From NCBI GenBank assembly GCA_036508135.1, contig DATCHW010000015.1, forward strand, positions 1 through 64,000: DNA of 64,000 bases, given 5' to 3'. Below are positions 54,925-62,401 of this stretch, piece after piece; the first letter of the stretch is position 1; each line of letters begins with the position of its first letter. The translations under genes and the position numbers were made by a program. This stretch comes from DATCHW01 sp036508135 (GTDB taxonomy: Bacteria > Bacteroidota > Ignavibacteria > Tepidaquicellales > Tepidaquicellaceae). The notes beneath the pieces are model-generated. The model saw only the letters and a program-made list of their open reading frames with translations. It did not search any database and was not told the DNA's origin.

Positions 54925-55956
54925 ATGTTTCTTTCAAAAATTCGAGGTTATTATTATCTGTTCTTTACAGATGAAACAGGCAGGAATAGAAAAAAATCCT
55001 GCCGGACAAAATACAAACCTGAAGCGTTAAAATTCTTATCTGAATTTAAGCAAAATTCCAAACTGCAAATTCAAAAATTTACCATTCTCAATATTTCAGA
55101 CCTGCGTAATGAAGTTATGAAATATGTATCGAGTAACCTAAGACCCGGAACGGTGAAAATATACAATATAGCATTTGACAATCTTATAAGGATTTTAACA
55201 GATAAACCGATAAGACTAATTACCCCAAAAGATGTAGAGTATTACAAGGAGCAAAGATTAAAAGAAGTAACCCCCAGCACTTTGAATATAGATATTTTGA
55301 CTTTAAAGAGTGCTTTTAACATTGGTAAACGATTATTGATGTTAGATTATAACCCCTTAGACAATATTAAGAAAATTAGAATTGAAAATAAATTAAGATT
55401 ATGTTTTACAACTGATGAAATAAAACTTATGATTAATAATTCCGAGTATCCGCTTAAAGAATTTATAATTTTTGCTTTGCATACTGCAATGAGATTAGGC
55501 GAAATCGTCAATATTCAGATGAAGGAAATAGACTTTGAAAACAGGATTATTCAGATAAACAACAAAGATAGTTATAAGACAAAAAGCGGACAAAACAGAA
55601 GTATTGGAATATCTGATGAATTATTTGATGTACTTATGAATATTATATATTCCGGAAATGTAATTAATTATTTTAATCCCGATAAATATTTATTCGCAAA
55701 TGAAAAGGGTTTTCCTTACCGAAGGAATTATATTTCTATGGAGTTTAAGAAACTCATAAGAAAATTAGGATTAAATGATAATCTTTGTTTTCATTGTCTC
55801 AGACATTCTGCATTATCAAACCTTATTCAGAACGGTGCAGATATTGAGACAGTAAAAACAATAGCCGGACATTCTACAATTCGGGTTACTGAAAATTATT
55901 TGCATACAAATATAAAACGAGTGCGGGAAGCGATGAACAAAATAAATTATAAATAA
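54925..55956 (+). CDS. Tyrosine recombinase (phage-type integrase)
   Basis: 343 residues. The order of domains is typical: an N-terminal arm-binding type segment (YYYLFFTDETGRNRKKSCRT), a core-binding helical domain (about 57-150: TVKIYNIAFDNLIRIL, TPSTLNIDILTLKSAFNIG) and a catalytic domain with Arg190 (TAMRLGEI), a Lys in SYKTKSG (~220), His290 and Arg293 (FHCLRHS), His316 (AGHST) and the nucleophile Tyr325 (ENYLH). The catalytic set is complete, so the element could still move. It lies 114 bp inside the left repeat, the usual position beside attL. A GGAAGGAG lies in front of the ATG. It presumably recombines the 62-bp tRNA-Cys sites. Confidence 0.95.
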   Translation: MFLSKIRGYYYLFFTDETGRNRKKSCRTKYKPEALKFLSEFKQNSKLQIQKFTILNISDLRNEVMKYVSSNLRPGTVKIYNIAFDNLIRILTDKPIRLITPKDVEYYKEQRLKEVTPSTLNIDILTLKSAFNIGKRLLMLDYNPLDNIKKIRIENKLRLCFTTDEIKLMINNSEYPLKEFIIFALHTAMRLGEIVNIQMKEIDFENRIIQINNKDSYKTKSGQNRSIGISDELFDVLMNIIYSGNVINYFNPDKYLFANEKGFPYRRNYISMEFKKLIRKLGLNDNLCFHCLRHSALSNLIQNGADIETVKTIAGHSTIRVTENYLHTNIKRVREAMNKINYK

Positions 55957-56092
55957 CCCACTAAAAATATTATATATATTTTACAAAAAAATCGCTAATA
56001 TAATGCATACAAAAAATAGGAGAAAACAAATTTTTTTTATTAGATATAATATTAAAGTGTATCAAAATTTTCCTGTAAAATAAATTTTGTTT

Positions 56093-58102
56093 ATGATTGG
56101 GAGATTTATAAATAATTATCGAATAATCGATAAAATTGGCGAAGGTGGAATGAGCGAAGTCTATCTTGCAGAGCATAAATATTTGCATAAATATAACGCT
56201 TTGAAAAAACTCAAATTGCAGGATAAGACAATCATTGATAAATTCATCAAAGAAGCCCAGATACTTTATAATTTAAATCATAAATTTATAGTTAAAGTCG
56301 GGGATTGTTTTGATTTTGAAGATAGTTTGTATATAGTAATGGAATATGTTGAGGGTGAGCCATTAAATGAATATATATCAAAAAGGGAACGAATTTCAGA
56401 AGATAAGGCGATTGAAATATTTAAAAAAATTCTTTATGGAATTGATTATGCACATTCTTTAAATATCATACACAGGGATTTAAAACCTTCCAATATTATA
56501 ATTGATAAAAACGAAAATCCGAAGATACTTGACTTTGGAATTGCAAAGATTGTAAAAGCAGGTATAGGCTCGGGAACAACATCGACGTCAATATTTATGG
56601 GGTCACCTGCATATATGAGTCCGGAACAGTATAAGAACGAAAAAATAGATTTAAGGACAGATATTTATTCACTTGGAATGGTTTTATATGAAATGGTCAC
56701 CGGCATTAATCCATATCAATCTGAAGAAATCAGTCTTGCATCTTTAAGTTATAAAATAGTGCACGAATCGCTTCCGGACCCCAAAATATACTTACCGAAA
56801 ATAAATGATAATTGCAGAAAGTTAATACTAAAATGTGCACAGAAAAAACCTGAAAACAGATTTAATACTTGTAAAGAAATAATAGATTATATTGATAAAA
56901 TAGAAGTACAAACAATAAAAATTGAACCCGAAAAGATAAAAGAAGAAATAAAAATAAAATGGTATAAGAAAAATAAAATTACTTTATCTATAACTTTGAT
57001 AATTATAATTATCTGTTTAGGATTAACAGGTAAATATTTATTATTCACTAACAATGAAAATCAAACAAAACTGGTTAATATTATCAATGATTCGGTTAAA
57101 AATGCTTTAAAACACGAATGGAAACTAACACAGTTAAATAAAAATTGGGATATTACAAAAATACAATTCGTTAATGATACTATTGTTTGGATGTTAACGA
57201 AAGGAAGTGAAAGAGGTATCAAGAAGGGAATAGGAAGTAACGAAAACCTTTCTCATATAAATTGGAAAGAAATTAATTATCCGGGAACAATGATAGGTGA
57301 TATTTACTTCATTGATAATGAAACCGGATGGATTACAACAAAAGATTATTCTAATTTTTATTATCATAAAAACCCTGATGCGAATCCTCCTGAGTTGTTG
57401 ATGAAAACTACAAATGGTGGAAATAATTGGTTCACTCAATTAAAAGTGAAGGGGCTTTTAATCGGTATTTCATTCGGTAATTTATTTTTTTTAAATGAAA
57501 ATACTGGTTATATAGCCTATAATAATTGTATTTTTAAGACTACTAATGGCGGAAAAAAATGGACACAAAAAAAAGTTTCTGATGTACAGGTTTACATTCG
57601 TGAAGAAAATAAAGTGATACCTAAATTAATCTATAAAAAAGTTAATTTTAAAGAATTATTATTTATTAATGAAAATAAAGGTTGGGGAATCTCTGATAGT
57701 ACTATTTTGTATACAACGGATTCTGGGGATAATTGGGAATATTCATCTGATATATCAGCAAAGATTACGAAATGTTATTTTATCGACGAAAATACTGGTT
57801 GGTTTATAGGAGAAAATGGAGAAATCTGTAAAACAGAACATGGTAGTAATCGATGGTTTCATCAAAAACAAAAACCCGATAAAAGACTTTTTTTAAACGA
57901 TGTGTTTTTTATAAACGTTAATACTGGATGGGTAGTCGGCGACTACGGTTGTATCTTAAGAACAACAAATTGTGGAACAAATTGGGAGTTTGATTCTATT
58001 CCGACAAAAGCTCATTTAAAAAATATAGCAAAGAGTTCTAATAAATTATGGGTAGTAGGCGGCGAAGGTGTTATATTAACACTTGAATTGGAACAAAATT
58101 AA
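56093..58102 (+). CDS. Element-encoded transmembrane Ser/Thr kinase with Ycf48/Asp-box-like outer domain
   Basis: 669 residues from the ATG at 56093, which aligns with the start of the kinase at 26820; a TTG six bases earlier is less likely. Complete kinase domain (1-272): GEGGMSEVYLAE, Lys38 (ALKKL), HRDLKPSN (127-134), DFG (147-149), MGSPAYMSPEQ. A basic linker leads to one transmembrane helix (about 300-322, ITLSITLIIIIICLGL). The outer domain (about 335-669) has five Asp-box-like repeats (KTTNGGNNWF, KTTNGGKKWTQ, YTTDSGDNWEY, KTEHGSNRWF, RTTNCGTNWEF) spaced as in Ycf48-type propellers. It therefore combines an outer sensor-like propeller with an inner kinase. The next gene is 19 bp downstream. 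The target is unknown. Confidence 0.9.
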   Translation: MIGRFINNYRIIDKIGEGGMSEVYLAEHKYLHKYNALKKLKLQDKTIIDKFIKEAQILYNLNHKFIVKVGDCFDFEDSLYIVMEYVEGEPLNEYISKRERISEDKAIEIFKKILYGIDYAHSLNIIHRDLKPSNIIIDKNENPKILDFGIAKIVKAGIGSGTTSTSIFMGSPAYMSPEQYKNEKIDLRTDIYSLGMVLYEMVTGINPYQSEEISLASLSYKIVHESLPDPKIYLPKINDNCRKLILKCAQKKPENRFNTCKEIIDYIDKIEVQTIKIEPEKIKEEIKIKWYKKNKITLSITLIIIIICLGLTGKYLLFTNNENQTKLVNIINDSVKNALKHEWKLTQLNKNWDITKIQFVNDTIVWMLTKGSERGIKKGIGSNENLSHINWKEINYPGTMIGDIYFIDNETGWITTKDYSNFYYHKNPDANPPELLMKTTNGGNNWFTQLKVKGLLIGISFGNLFFLNENTGYIAYNNCIFKTTNGGKKWTQKKVSDVQVYIREENKVIPKLIYKKVNFKELLFINENKGWGISDSTILYTTDSGDNWEYSSDISAKITKCYFIDENTGWFIGENGEICKTEHGSNRWFHQKQKPDKRLFLNDVFFINVNTGWVVGDYGCILRTTNCGTNWEFDSIPTKAHLKNIAKSSNKLWVVGGEGVILTLELEQN

Positions 58103-58121
58103 AGATTTAAGTATATTTAAT

Positions 58122-58481
58122 ATGAATTTGGAAAAAAGACATATTGATACATTAATAACTATTGGGATTAACTTAGAATCGAATCTTGAGTTAGCAAAAC
58201 AAAATTTAAATAAACTGATAAATGATGATTATATAAATCGTTTACACTGGAAAGATTGGGATAAAGAATGTGATAATTTGAAAGATGAAGAATTAATTAA
58301 TTTATTAAAAGGTGCAGTTTTTATTGAGAGAGAACTTAATTGGTTAGGTGGGTCTGTTGCAGCAGGGGTCTGGATATACCGTAATATTAGAAAAAGAAAT
58401 CTCGATAAAGATAATAAAATAGCAGACTGGATTATTAAAAACACAAAAAATGATTACTTACCCTTTGGAAGTTTAAGATAA
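58122..58481 (+). CDS. Unknown 119-residue protein downstream of the element kinase
   Basis: Start at the ATG at 58122, 19 bp after the kinase stop; a TTG at 58083 would overlap the kinase. No signal peptide or membrane segment. It looks mainly helical (TLITIGINLESNLELAKQNLNKL, DEELINLLKGAVFIERELNWLGGSVAAGVWIYRNI). I do not recognise a family. The Gly/Ala-containing stretch NWLGGSVAAGVWIYR is the most distinctive part. Tight linkage to the kinase makes it a candidate substrate or partner; that is inference. Confidence 0.65.
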   Translation: MNLEKRHIDTLITIGINLESNLELAKQNLNKLINDDYINRLHWKDWDKECDNLKDEELINLLKGAVFIERELNWLGGSVAAGVWIYRNIRKRNLDKDNKIADWIIKNTKNDYLPFGSLR

Positions 58482-58529
58482 AAAATTTAAAATAATCTAA
58501 TCTTTAATTAGAAATAAAGGGAAGGAAAA

Positions 58530-59288
58530 ATGGACACTATAAAAGAAAAACTGGATTTGTTAGATAGAAAATTCGAAGATTTTTATAGTGATTGCAGTGC
58601 TTATATAACAGATAAGCGTATGAGAGAAGAAATTACTAAAAATAAAGATATTCTAAAAGAATCAGTATTAAAAAGTTTATGGTATTTTTATTTTTTCTTT
58701 TTCAAATGGAACTATGACAAAGAAAAAAATAAAATAATTCTGGGAAAAAGAAACAATAATGGATTATTAGTTTGTGGTCAAAATTATTTGAAAGATGATT
58801 TTGATATTACAATTCCGATAGATTTATATATTTCTCAAAAAGATGAATTGTTAAAATTTAGCGAAAACGAAATTGATGAACGCATCGGTCAAAATTATGC
58901 CAAAAGTAATATCTTTATTGGTTGGGTTAATGGGTTTTATGATAAATTTAAAAAAACAGAAGGATATAACTGGAATGATTTAAGTGGAGATGAACTTTCT
59001 GATAGAGTTATGTTTGGCAGGAATTTATATAATGAATTTAGAAAGATAGAAGATAAAATGATACGACCTACAGATTTAGAAGATATTATAAAATTGATAA
59101 AAGATACCAAAAATAAGGAATATATAGATTGGACTTTTAAATTCATCGTTAATGGTGATTTTGAAAAATATCTAATGAATATAAAAGGGAAACGAAAAAT
59201 TACTAATAATGAAATTTTTGAATTTCTATCTCGCTTAGTAGAAAGAAAAATAACTGCCGGCGGAATTAAACAAAGGTATTACACATAA
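58530..59288 (+). CDS. Unknown 252-residue protein in the kinase cassette
   Basis: ATG preceded by AGGGAAGG, so a good start. Soluble, charged, mostly helical, no signal peptide. Aromatic-rich segment KSLWYFYFFFFKWNY (about 50-65), then FIGWVNGFYDKFKKTEGYNWNDLSGDELSDRV and IEDKMIRPTDLEDIIKLIKDT. No family recognised and no catalytic motif visible. Third gene of the cassette, 48 bp after the 119-residue gene, followed by more than 300 bp of non-coding DNA, so it ends the cassette. Confidence 0.68.
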   Translation: MDTIKEKLDLLDRKFEDFYSDCSAYITDKRMREEITKNKDILKESVLKSLWYFYFFFFKWNYDKEKNKIILGKRNNNGLLVCGQNYLKDDFDITIPIDLYISQKDELLKFSENEIDERIGQNYAKSNIFIGWVNGFYDKFKKTEGYNWNDLSGDELSDRVMFGRNLYNEFRKIEDKMIRPTDLEDIIKLIKDTKNKEYIDWTFKFIVNGDFEKYLMNIKGKRKITNNEIFEFLSRLVERKITAGGIKQRYYT

Positions 59289-59388
59289 TTAAAAAAGAAA
59301 TAATAATTTCTTAAAACCCCTCAATAATACCCCATAAATAAAATATCAAATATTTTTAAATTTTGTTTCTAAAAACAGATTTTCCTAC

Positions 59389-59588
59389 TAAACGCTCTAT
59401 TATTATAGCGGTTAGGAGGACTATAAAAAGTCTATAAATTCTATTTACTCAGACTTAGCGTTTCTATTTTTTTGTAATATATGAAACTTTTCAAATTAAA
59501 ATATTACAAATTTATATTTTTGAACGTCGGAGAATGTTTATTCCTGCAATCCCTTCCCTGCGGGATTAAGTTTCTAACTCCGGCGTTC
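59389..59588 (+). other. Structured non-coding stretch inside the element
   Basis: The 319 bp between genes (59289-59607) hold several inverted repeats. (a) GAACGTCGGAG (59522-59532) pairs with CTCCGGCGTTC (59578-59588), with an inner stem AATCCC/GGGATT (59548-59553 with 59562-59567). (b) AAGTCT (59428-59433) pairs with AGACTT (59451-59456). (c) AACGCT (59391-59396) can pair either with AGCG near 59407 or with AGCGTT (59457-59462), which are mutually exclusive choices. It ends 20 bp before the next gene. It could be a leader RNA, an antisense-controlled region, or an origin of replication or transfer. Confidence 0.55.
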
Positions 59589-59607
59589 TCTTTAAATAGA
59601 AACTTCT

Positions 59608-60018
59608 ATGAAAACCCAACTAATTTTTAGAGAAAACAAGGTCTTCCTTGCAGCCAAGGATAAAGACTTGTATTTAGGAACAATCAGAGACAGTGTTTTT
59701 CACTGTAAAAGAAACTCTCAAATACATTACTTTCGTCTTTATACTGGTTATGGTTTTACTTCCGGTTTATTAAAACTCGAAGCTGTAGAATATTTTCACG
59801 TTTACATCATTGACGAAAATAAAAATCTATGGACTTCAAAGGAAATCATTCTGAAGCATGGCATAAAAAGACAGTTCAAGAATTACGAATCTCAATATAT
59901 TTTAAGTTTAGAATTTTTTAAATCAAATAAAGAAGAAGCTGTAAAAGAATTTCTTTTTTTGAAATCTATTGAACGAAATAAAGTATTTCAAGAATCCTTA
60001 TTCTCAGAGGTGAGTTAA
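59608..60018 (+). CDS. Unknown element protein, 136 residues
   Basis: ATG start 20 bp after the structured stretch. Beta-rich N-terminal two thirds (LIFRENKVFLAAKDKDLYLGTIRDSVFHC, FRLYTGYGFTSGLLKLEAVEYFHVYII) and a helical, charged end (SLEFFKSNKEEAVKEFLFLKSIERN). No family recognised. The stop TAA overlaps the next ATG (TAATG), so the two are coupled. First gene of the second half of the element, perhaps a plasmid- or phage-like accessory protein. Confidence 0.6.
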   Translation: MKTQLIFRENKVFLAAKDKDLYLGTIRDSVFHCKRNSQIHYFRLYTGYGFTSGLLKLEAVEYFHVYIIDENKNLWTSKEIILKHGIKRQFKNYESQYILSLEFFKSNKEEAVKEFLFLKSIERNKVFQESLFSEVS

Positions 60019-60263
60019 TGGGAGACATAGAAGAAGTAAAAACATTAATATTTCCGTTGTGTTTGCTTAACTACGCAGGGGAGCAACATAAAAAATATGA
60101 TAAGATAATGTCATATTCCATAATAAGATTTGCTAAAAAATTAATGGATACGATAGACATTGAAGAAGAAGGATTTACCCAATATGTAAAAAGCCATAAG
60201 ATTTATGATTTCAAAAAAAATATAAACTACATAAGTTTATCATTCATACGTGCAAACAATTGA
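60018..60263 (+). CDS. Unknown small element protein, 81 residues
   Basis: Coupled to the gene before (TAATG) and to the gene after (its stop overlaps the next start). Mostly helical and charged: KIMSYSIIRFAKKLMDTIDIEEEGFTQYVKSHKIYDF. No family recognised. Confidence 0.55.
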   Translation: MGDIEEVKTLIFPLCLLNYAGEQHKKYDKIMSYSIIRFAKKLMDTIDIEEEGFTQYVKSHKIYDFKKNINYISLSFIRANN

Positions 60264-60895
60264 ATATTTCAATCTCAAATATGTCAGGATTAATCTATGA
60301 TTATGAAGAAGTAAATAAATTTGTTGAGAGATATGAAGATAAATATAAAAGAGATGCACTTGTCAAAGTTGGCAAAGATTTATTATTTGATGTAAGAGAT
60401 GGAAAATTCAACGAGAGATTATTCAGGGTATATTCTGCAATAAAATCTTTGATAGGTAATAAGGATTTTTGCAGGATAACACTTAAGACAATCTCATATC
60501 GTATGTATGGGTTTAAAAAACTTGATATATTTAAAAAGGAATTTGACAGTATAAATAATTTTCAGCAATTAAGTGACCGGCAGATTAAAACATCAGTAGA
60601 AAAATTAATGCAATTGAAGTTTTTCGAGAAAGCAACTATCAAAAATAGATGTACATACTATTCAATCAAGAATAGAAATGAAGAATTTAAAATAAAGTTG
60701 AGTGACTTCCTGAGTAAAAGGAAAATAGACAAGAATAAATCAAAGATACAGAACATTCAACTTGATAAAATGATTGATAAAAAATATGAAGAGAAACTTA
60801 AAAAAATAATTGGTACTGATACCGGTACAGATACTGGCTGTAAAATCACTGATATAAATTCAATTGAAGATGTTTTGCAGGTACTATATGGATAA
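60260..60895 (+). CDS. Putative winged-helix DNA-binding protein of the element
   Basis: 211 residues from a TTG that overlaps the previous stop; the ATG at 60281 would give 204 residues and is equally possible. The centre (about 55-145) looks like a winged helix: FRVYSAIKSLIGNKDFCRITLKTISYRMYG, then LSDRQIKTSVEKLMQLKFFEKATIKNRCTYYSI, which is recognition helix plus wing. The C-terminal part is basic and Lys-rich and ends with GTDTGTDTG, encoded by a 12-bp tandem repeat. Similar proteins in plasmids and islands act as regulators or replication initiators. The direct repeats that start inside its 3' end would suit a replication-initiator role; this is inference. Confidence 0.6.
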   Translation: MNISISNMSGLIYDYEEVNKFVERYEDKYKRDALVKVGKDLLFDVRDGKFNERLFRVYSAIKSLIGNKDFCRITLKTISYRMYGFKKLDIFKKEFDSINNFQQLSDRQIKTSVEKLMQLKFFEKATIKNRCTYYSIKNRNEEFKIKLSDFLSKRKIDKNKSKIQNIQLDKMIDKKYEEKLKKIIGTDTGTDTGCKITDINSIEDVLQVLYG

Positions 60896-61026
60896 TGTAA
60901 AATGTCAACTATATGTCAATATGATGTCAACTGATATGTCAACTTGTATGTCAACATATATGTCAACTTTAATGATACTTCTTCAATGGTACTTTCTTAA
61001 TGGTACTTCTTTAATGATACAAAATA
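60811..61026. repeat. Three blocks of short direct repeats, possible iterons
   Basis: Block 1: GGTACWGATACY twice (60811, 60823), 12-bp period. Block 2: ATGTCAAC six times (starts 60902, 60913, 60924, 60936, 60948, 60960), with 11 to 12 bp between starts; the second copy ends in T. Block 3: AATGRTACTTY four times (60971, 60985, 60999, 61013), exactly 14 bp apart, the last copy cut short. They begin at the end of the winged-helix gene. Periods near one helical turn suggest protein binding in register. Confidence 0.8.
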
Positions 61027-61280
61027 ATGAAACAAAAAAAATAGGTGAAAATTTTAAAAATTTTCTGTTACCTACAAAAATATTTTACGATATGATTATA
61101 AACAGTAGTTACAATCCTACAAAGACCTTCAGATACGAGAATTTAAGCATTAGGAACGTTTTAAGGCACTTTCGCAGGGGGATTAATGATTTGATAAGGA
61201 ATAAATATAATCCATATATAAATATATTATATTTAATTATGGTAAACATTAATATAATCAATAACTTAAATAAGAAATAA
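61014..61280 (+). CDS. Unknown small element protein, 88 residues
   Basis: The open frame extends upstream to 60864, but that part is just the direct repeats read as MST-MST and overlaps the previous gene, so I choose the ATG at 61014. The rest (TKKIGENFKNFLLPTKIFYDM, KTFRYENLSIRNVLRHFRRGINDLIRNKY) is helical and basic. No family recognised. It could be a small DNA-associated protein, or the frame may be chance in AT-rich DNA. Confidence 0.45.
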   Translation: MIQNNETKKIGENFKNFLLPTKIFYDMIINSSYNPTKTFRYENLSIRNVLRHFRRGINDLIRNKYNPYINILYLIMVNINIINNLNKK

Positions 61281-61282
61281 CT

Positions 61283-61693
61283 ATGAACCCCCGTATATTA
61301 GATAGCAAGAAAAACAAAAAATGCAACTTTGTTAAAAAAGATGGTTCCAGGTGCAATGCGAGAGCAATAAAGGGAACTGATTACTGTTATTTTCATTCAA
61401 ACGATGTCCCGGATGAGGTTCGGAGAGCAGAACGGAGCAAGGGAGGTAAAAGTAAGGTTTTGGTAATACCTGCGGCACAGGTTCAGACTGAAATAAAATT
61501 AAACAATCCTAAACAGGTCACAAAGTTTTATTCTAAGCTTGTCAATGATGTAATGAGCGGAACAATGGACTTGAGACTTGCCACCGGAGTCGGTTATTTA
61601 TTATCCGGGCTTTTAAAGGCTATGGAGCTTTCTGAAATTGAAAATCGTATTTCAAATCTTGAAGATGTTCTTGAAACAAATCAAAGGAGTTAA
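61283..61693 (+). CDS. Small zinc-finger-like element protein
   Basis: 136 residues. An N-terminal Cys/His motif (about 14-37: CNFVKKDGSRCNARAIKGTDYCYFH) has the C-x(9)-C-x(10)-C-x2-H arrangement found in many small phage and island proteins. The C-terminal part (about 75-130: VTKFYSKLVNDVMSGTMDLRLATGVGYLLSGLLKAMELSEIENRI) is the helical half seen with this motif, often near terminase-like or integrase genes. Function is unknown. AATAACT and 2 bp separate it from the preceding gene. Confidence 0.75.
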   Translation: MNPRILDSKKNKKCNFVKKDGSRCNARAIKGTDYCYFHSNDVPDEVRRAERSKGGKSKVLVIPAAQVQTEIKLNNPKQVTKFYSKLVNDVMSGTMDLRLATGVGYLLSGLLKAMELSEIENRISNLEDVLETNQRS

Positions 61694-61697
61694 ATAA

Positions 61698-61901
61698 ATG
61701 TCACTATCGAGGATAAAAAATTTAGAAAAAAGATTGGGAAATAAAAAAATACAGACTTTTCCGTTATATCAACTTGATGATGGAAGTATAAAATATGCCA
61801 ATAAAATTTATAAAAATGAAAAAGAATTTATAAAAAACCAGAAGTTAACCAATAATTATGTTTTATTGATATTTAAGAACATGCCGAAAACTGGTTATTA
61901 A
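61698..61901 (+). CDS. Unknown small element protein, 67 residues
   Basis: Start ATG four bases after the previous stop, preceded by AAAGGAG, so it is very probably translated. The sequence is basic: LSRIKNLEKRLGNKK then QLDDGSIKYANKIYKNEKEFI. This resembles short phage or island proteins but has no known role. Last gene of the element. Confidence 0.6.
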   Translation: MSLSRIKNLEKRLGNKKIQTFPLYQLDDGSIKYANKIYKNEKEFIKNQKLTNNYVLLIFKNMPKTGY

Positions 61902-62052
61902 TTGCTCATTTAAAATCGATAACATTTCCAAATAAATGCTGAAAACTTCAAGAGAATCGCATTAGTATAGATAATTTTATATTTTGTGACTACATTATAG
62001 TAAGTAAAAAATTCTAACTTTGGAACGTGAAAAGAATTTTAATTTTACAAAG

Positions 62053-62106
62053 ACCGGTTAAGTTTTAATGGTTTCCAAAGACCTGAATTTCTTAATCGGT
62101 TTTTTG
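62053..62106 (+). terminator. Terminator-like hairpin closing the element's gene series
   Basis: ACCGGTTAAG (62053-62062) pairs with CTTAATCGGT (62091-62100), with one G-T pair and a long internal loop, followed by TTTTTG. The T-run supports termination, but the loop is long. Confidence 0.5.
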
Positions 62107-62149
62107 TTTTAATAGGTGTTCTTTAACAGGGAAAAATTAGTAAAAAATA

Positions 62150-62169
62150 TGTGGCATACTTTGTGGCAT
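62150..62169 (+). promoter_or_regulatory. Candidate integrase arm-type sites, right end
   Basis: TGTGGCAT at 62150 and TTGTGGCAT at 62161; the shared TGTGGCA cores are 12 bp apart, in the same direction and spacing as the pair near the left end. Confidence 0.5.
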
Positions 62170-62199
62170 AGTGAGAGCTAAATTTAATAGGTTTTTGAG

Positions 62200-62228
62200 T
62201 TGTAAGAGAGTTAAAAATTGCTTAAAAT
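62200..62228 (+). promoter_or_regulatory. Candidate element-supplied promoter for tRNA-Cys
   Basis: TTGTAA (62200-62205), 17-bp spacer, TAAAAT (62223-62228), ending at the border of the right repeat and 16 bp before the tRNA. It would replace the tRNA-Gly promoter from which tRNA-Cys was separated. Confidence 0.4.
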
Positions 62229-62290
62229 CGCTCATTTTTCTTAAGGCGTCGTACCCAAGTGGCTAAGGGAACAGTCTGCAAAACTGCTAT
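62229..62290 (+). repeat. Right attachment-site repeat (attR core, 62 bp)
   Basis: Identical to 54749-54810. It is continued by the 3' half of tRNA-Cys. Confidence 0.95.
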
Positions 62291-62317
62291 GCATCGGTTC
62301 GAATCCGATCGACGCCT
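62245..62317 (+). tRNA. tRNA-Cys (anticodon GCA), reconstituted at the element border
   Basis: 73 nt. Acceptor GGCGTCG/CGACGCC, D arm with TACCCAAGTGGCTAAGGGA, anticodon arm ACAGTCTGCAAAACTGC with GCA, T arm ATCGGTTCGAATCCGAT, discriminator T. The first 46 nt lie in the attachment repeat, so its 5' half was supplied or preserved by recombination. Confidence 0.96.
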
Positions 62318-62345
62318 CATGTTTTTTTATTTATTCGAGAAATTT

Positions 62346-62383
62346 CATATAAACCGTACATTAAAAAATGAACGGCTTATATG
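62346..62383. terminator. Hairpin between tRNA-Cys and gapA
   Basis: CATATAAACCGT (62346-62357) pairs with ACGGCTTATATG (62372-62383) with one mismatch, between converging transcription units. T-runs are imperfect on both strands. Confidence 0.4.
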
Positions 62384-62401
62384 GTTTCTAATTTTAGAAT
62401 T

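Larger units (their letters stand above)
61902..62228. other. Right-end non-coding region of the element
   Basis: 327 bp without a gene. It contains a terminator-like hairpin (62053-62106), two TTGTGGCA-like sites (62150-62169) and a promoter-like pair (62200-62228) just before the right repeat. Confidence 0.55.

Noticed and set aside
59522..59588. Hairpin as an integron attC site or a retron msr/msd
   Set aside because: It lacks the attC R'/R'' core boxes, and there is no integron-type integrase, no reverse transcriptase gene and no cassette array.
60902..60967. ATGTCAAC repeats as a CRISPR array
   Set aside because: Units are only 8 bp with 3-4 bp between them; CRISPR repeats and spacers are each about 24-40 bp, and no cas genes are near.
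60864..61013. Upstream part of the 61014-61280 frame as coding
   Set aside because: It is the direct repeats read in one frame and overlaps the winged-helix gene; a downstream ATG exists.
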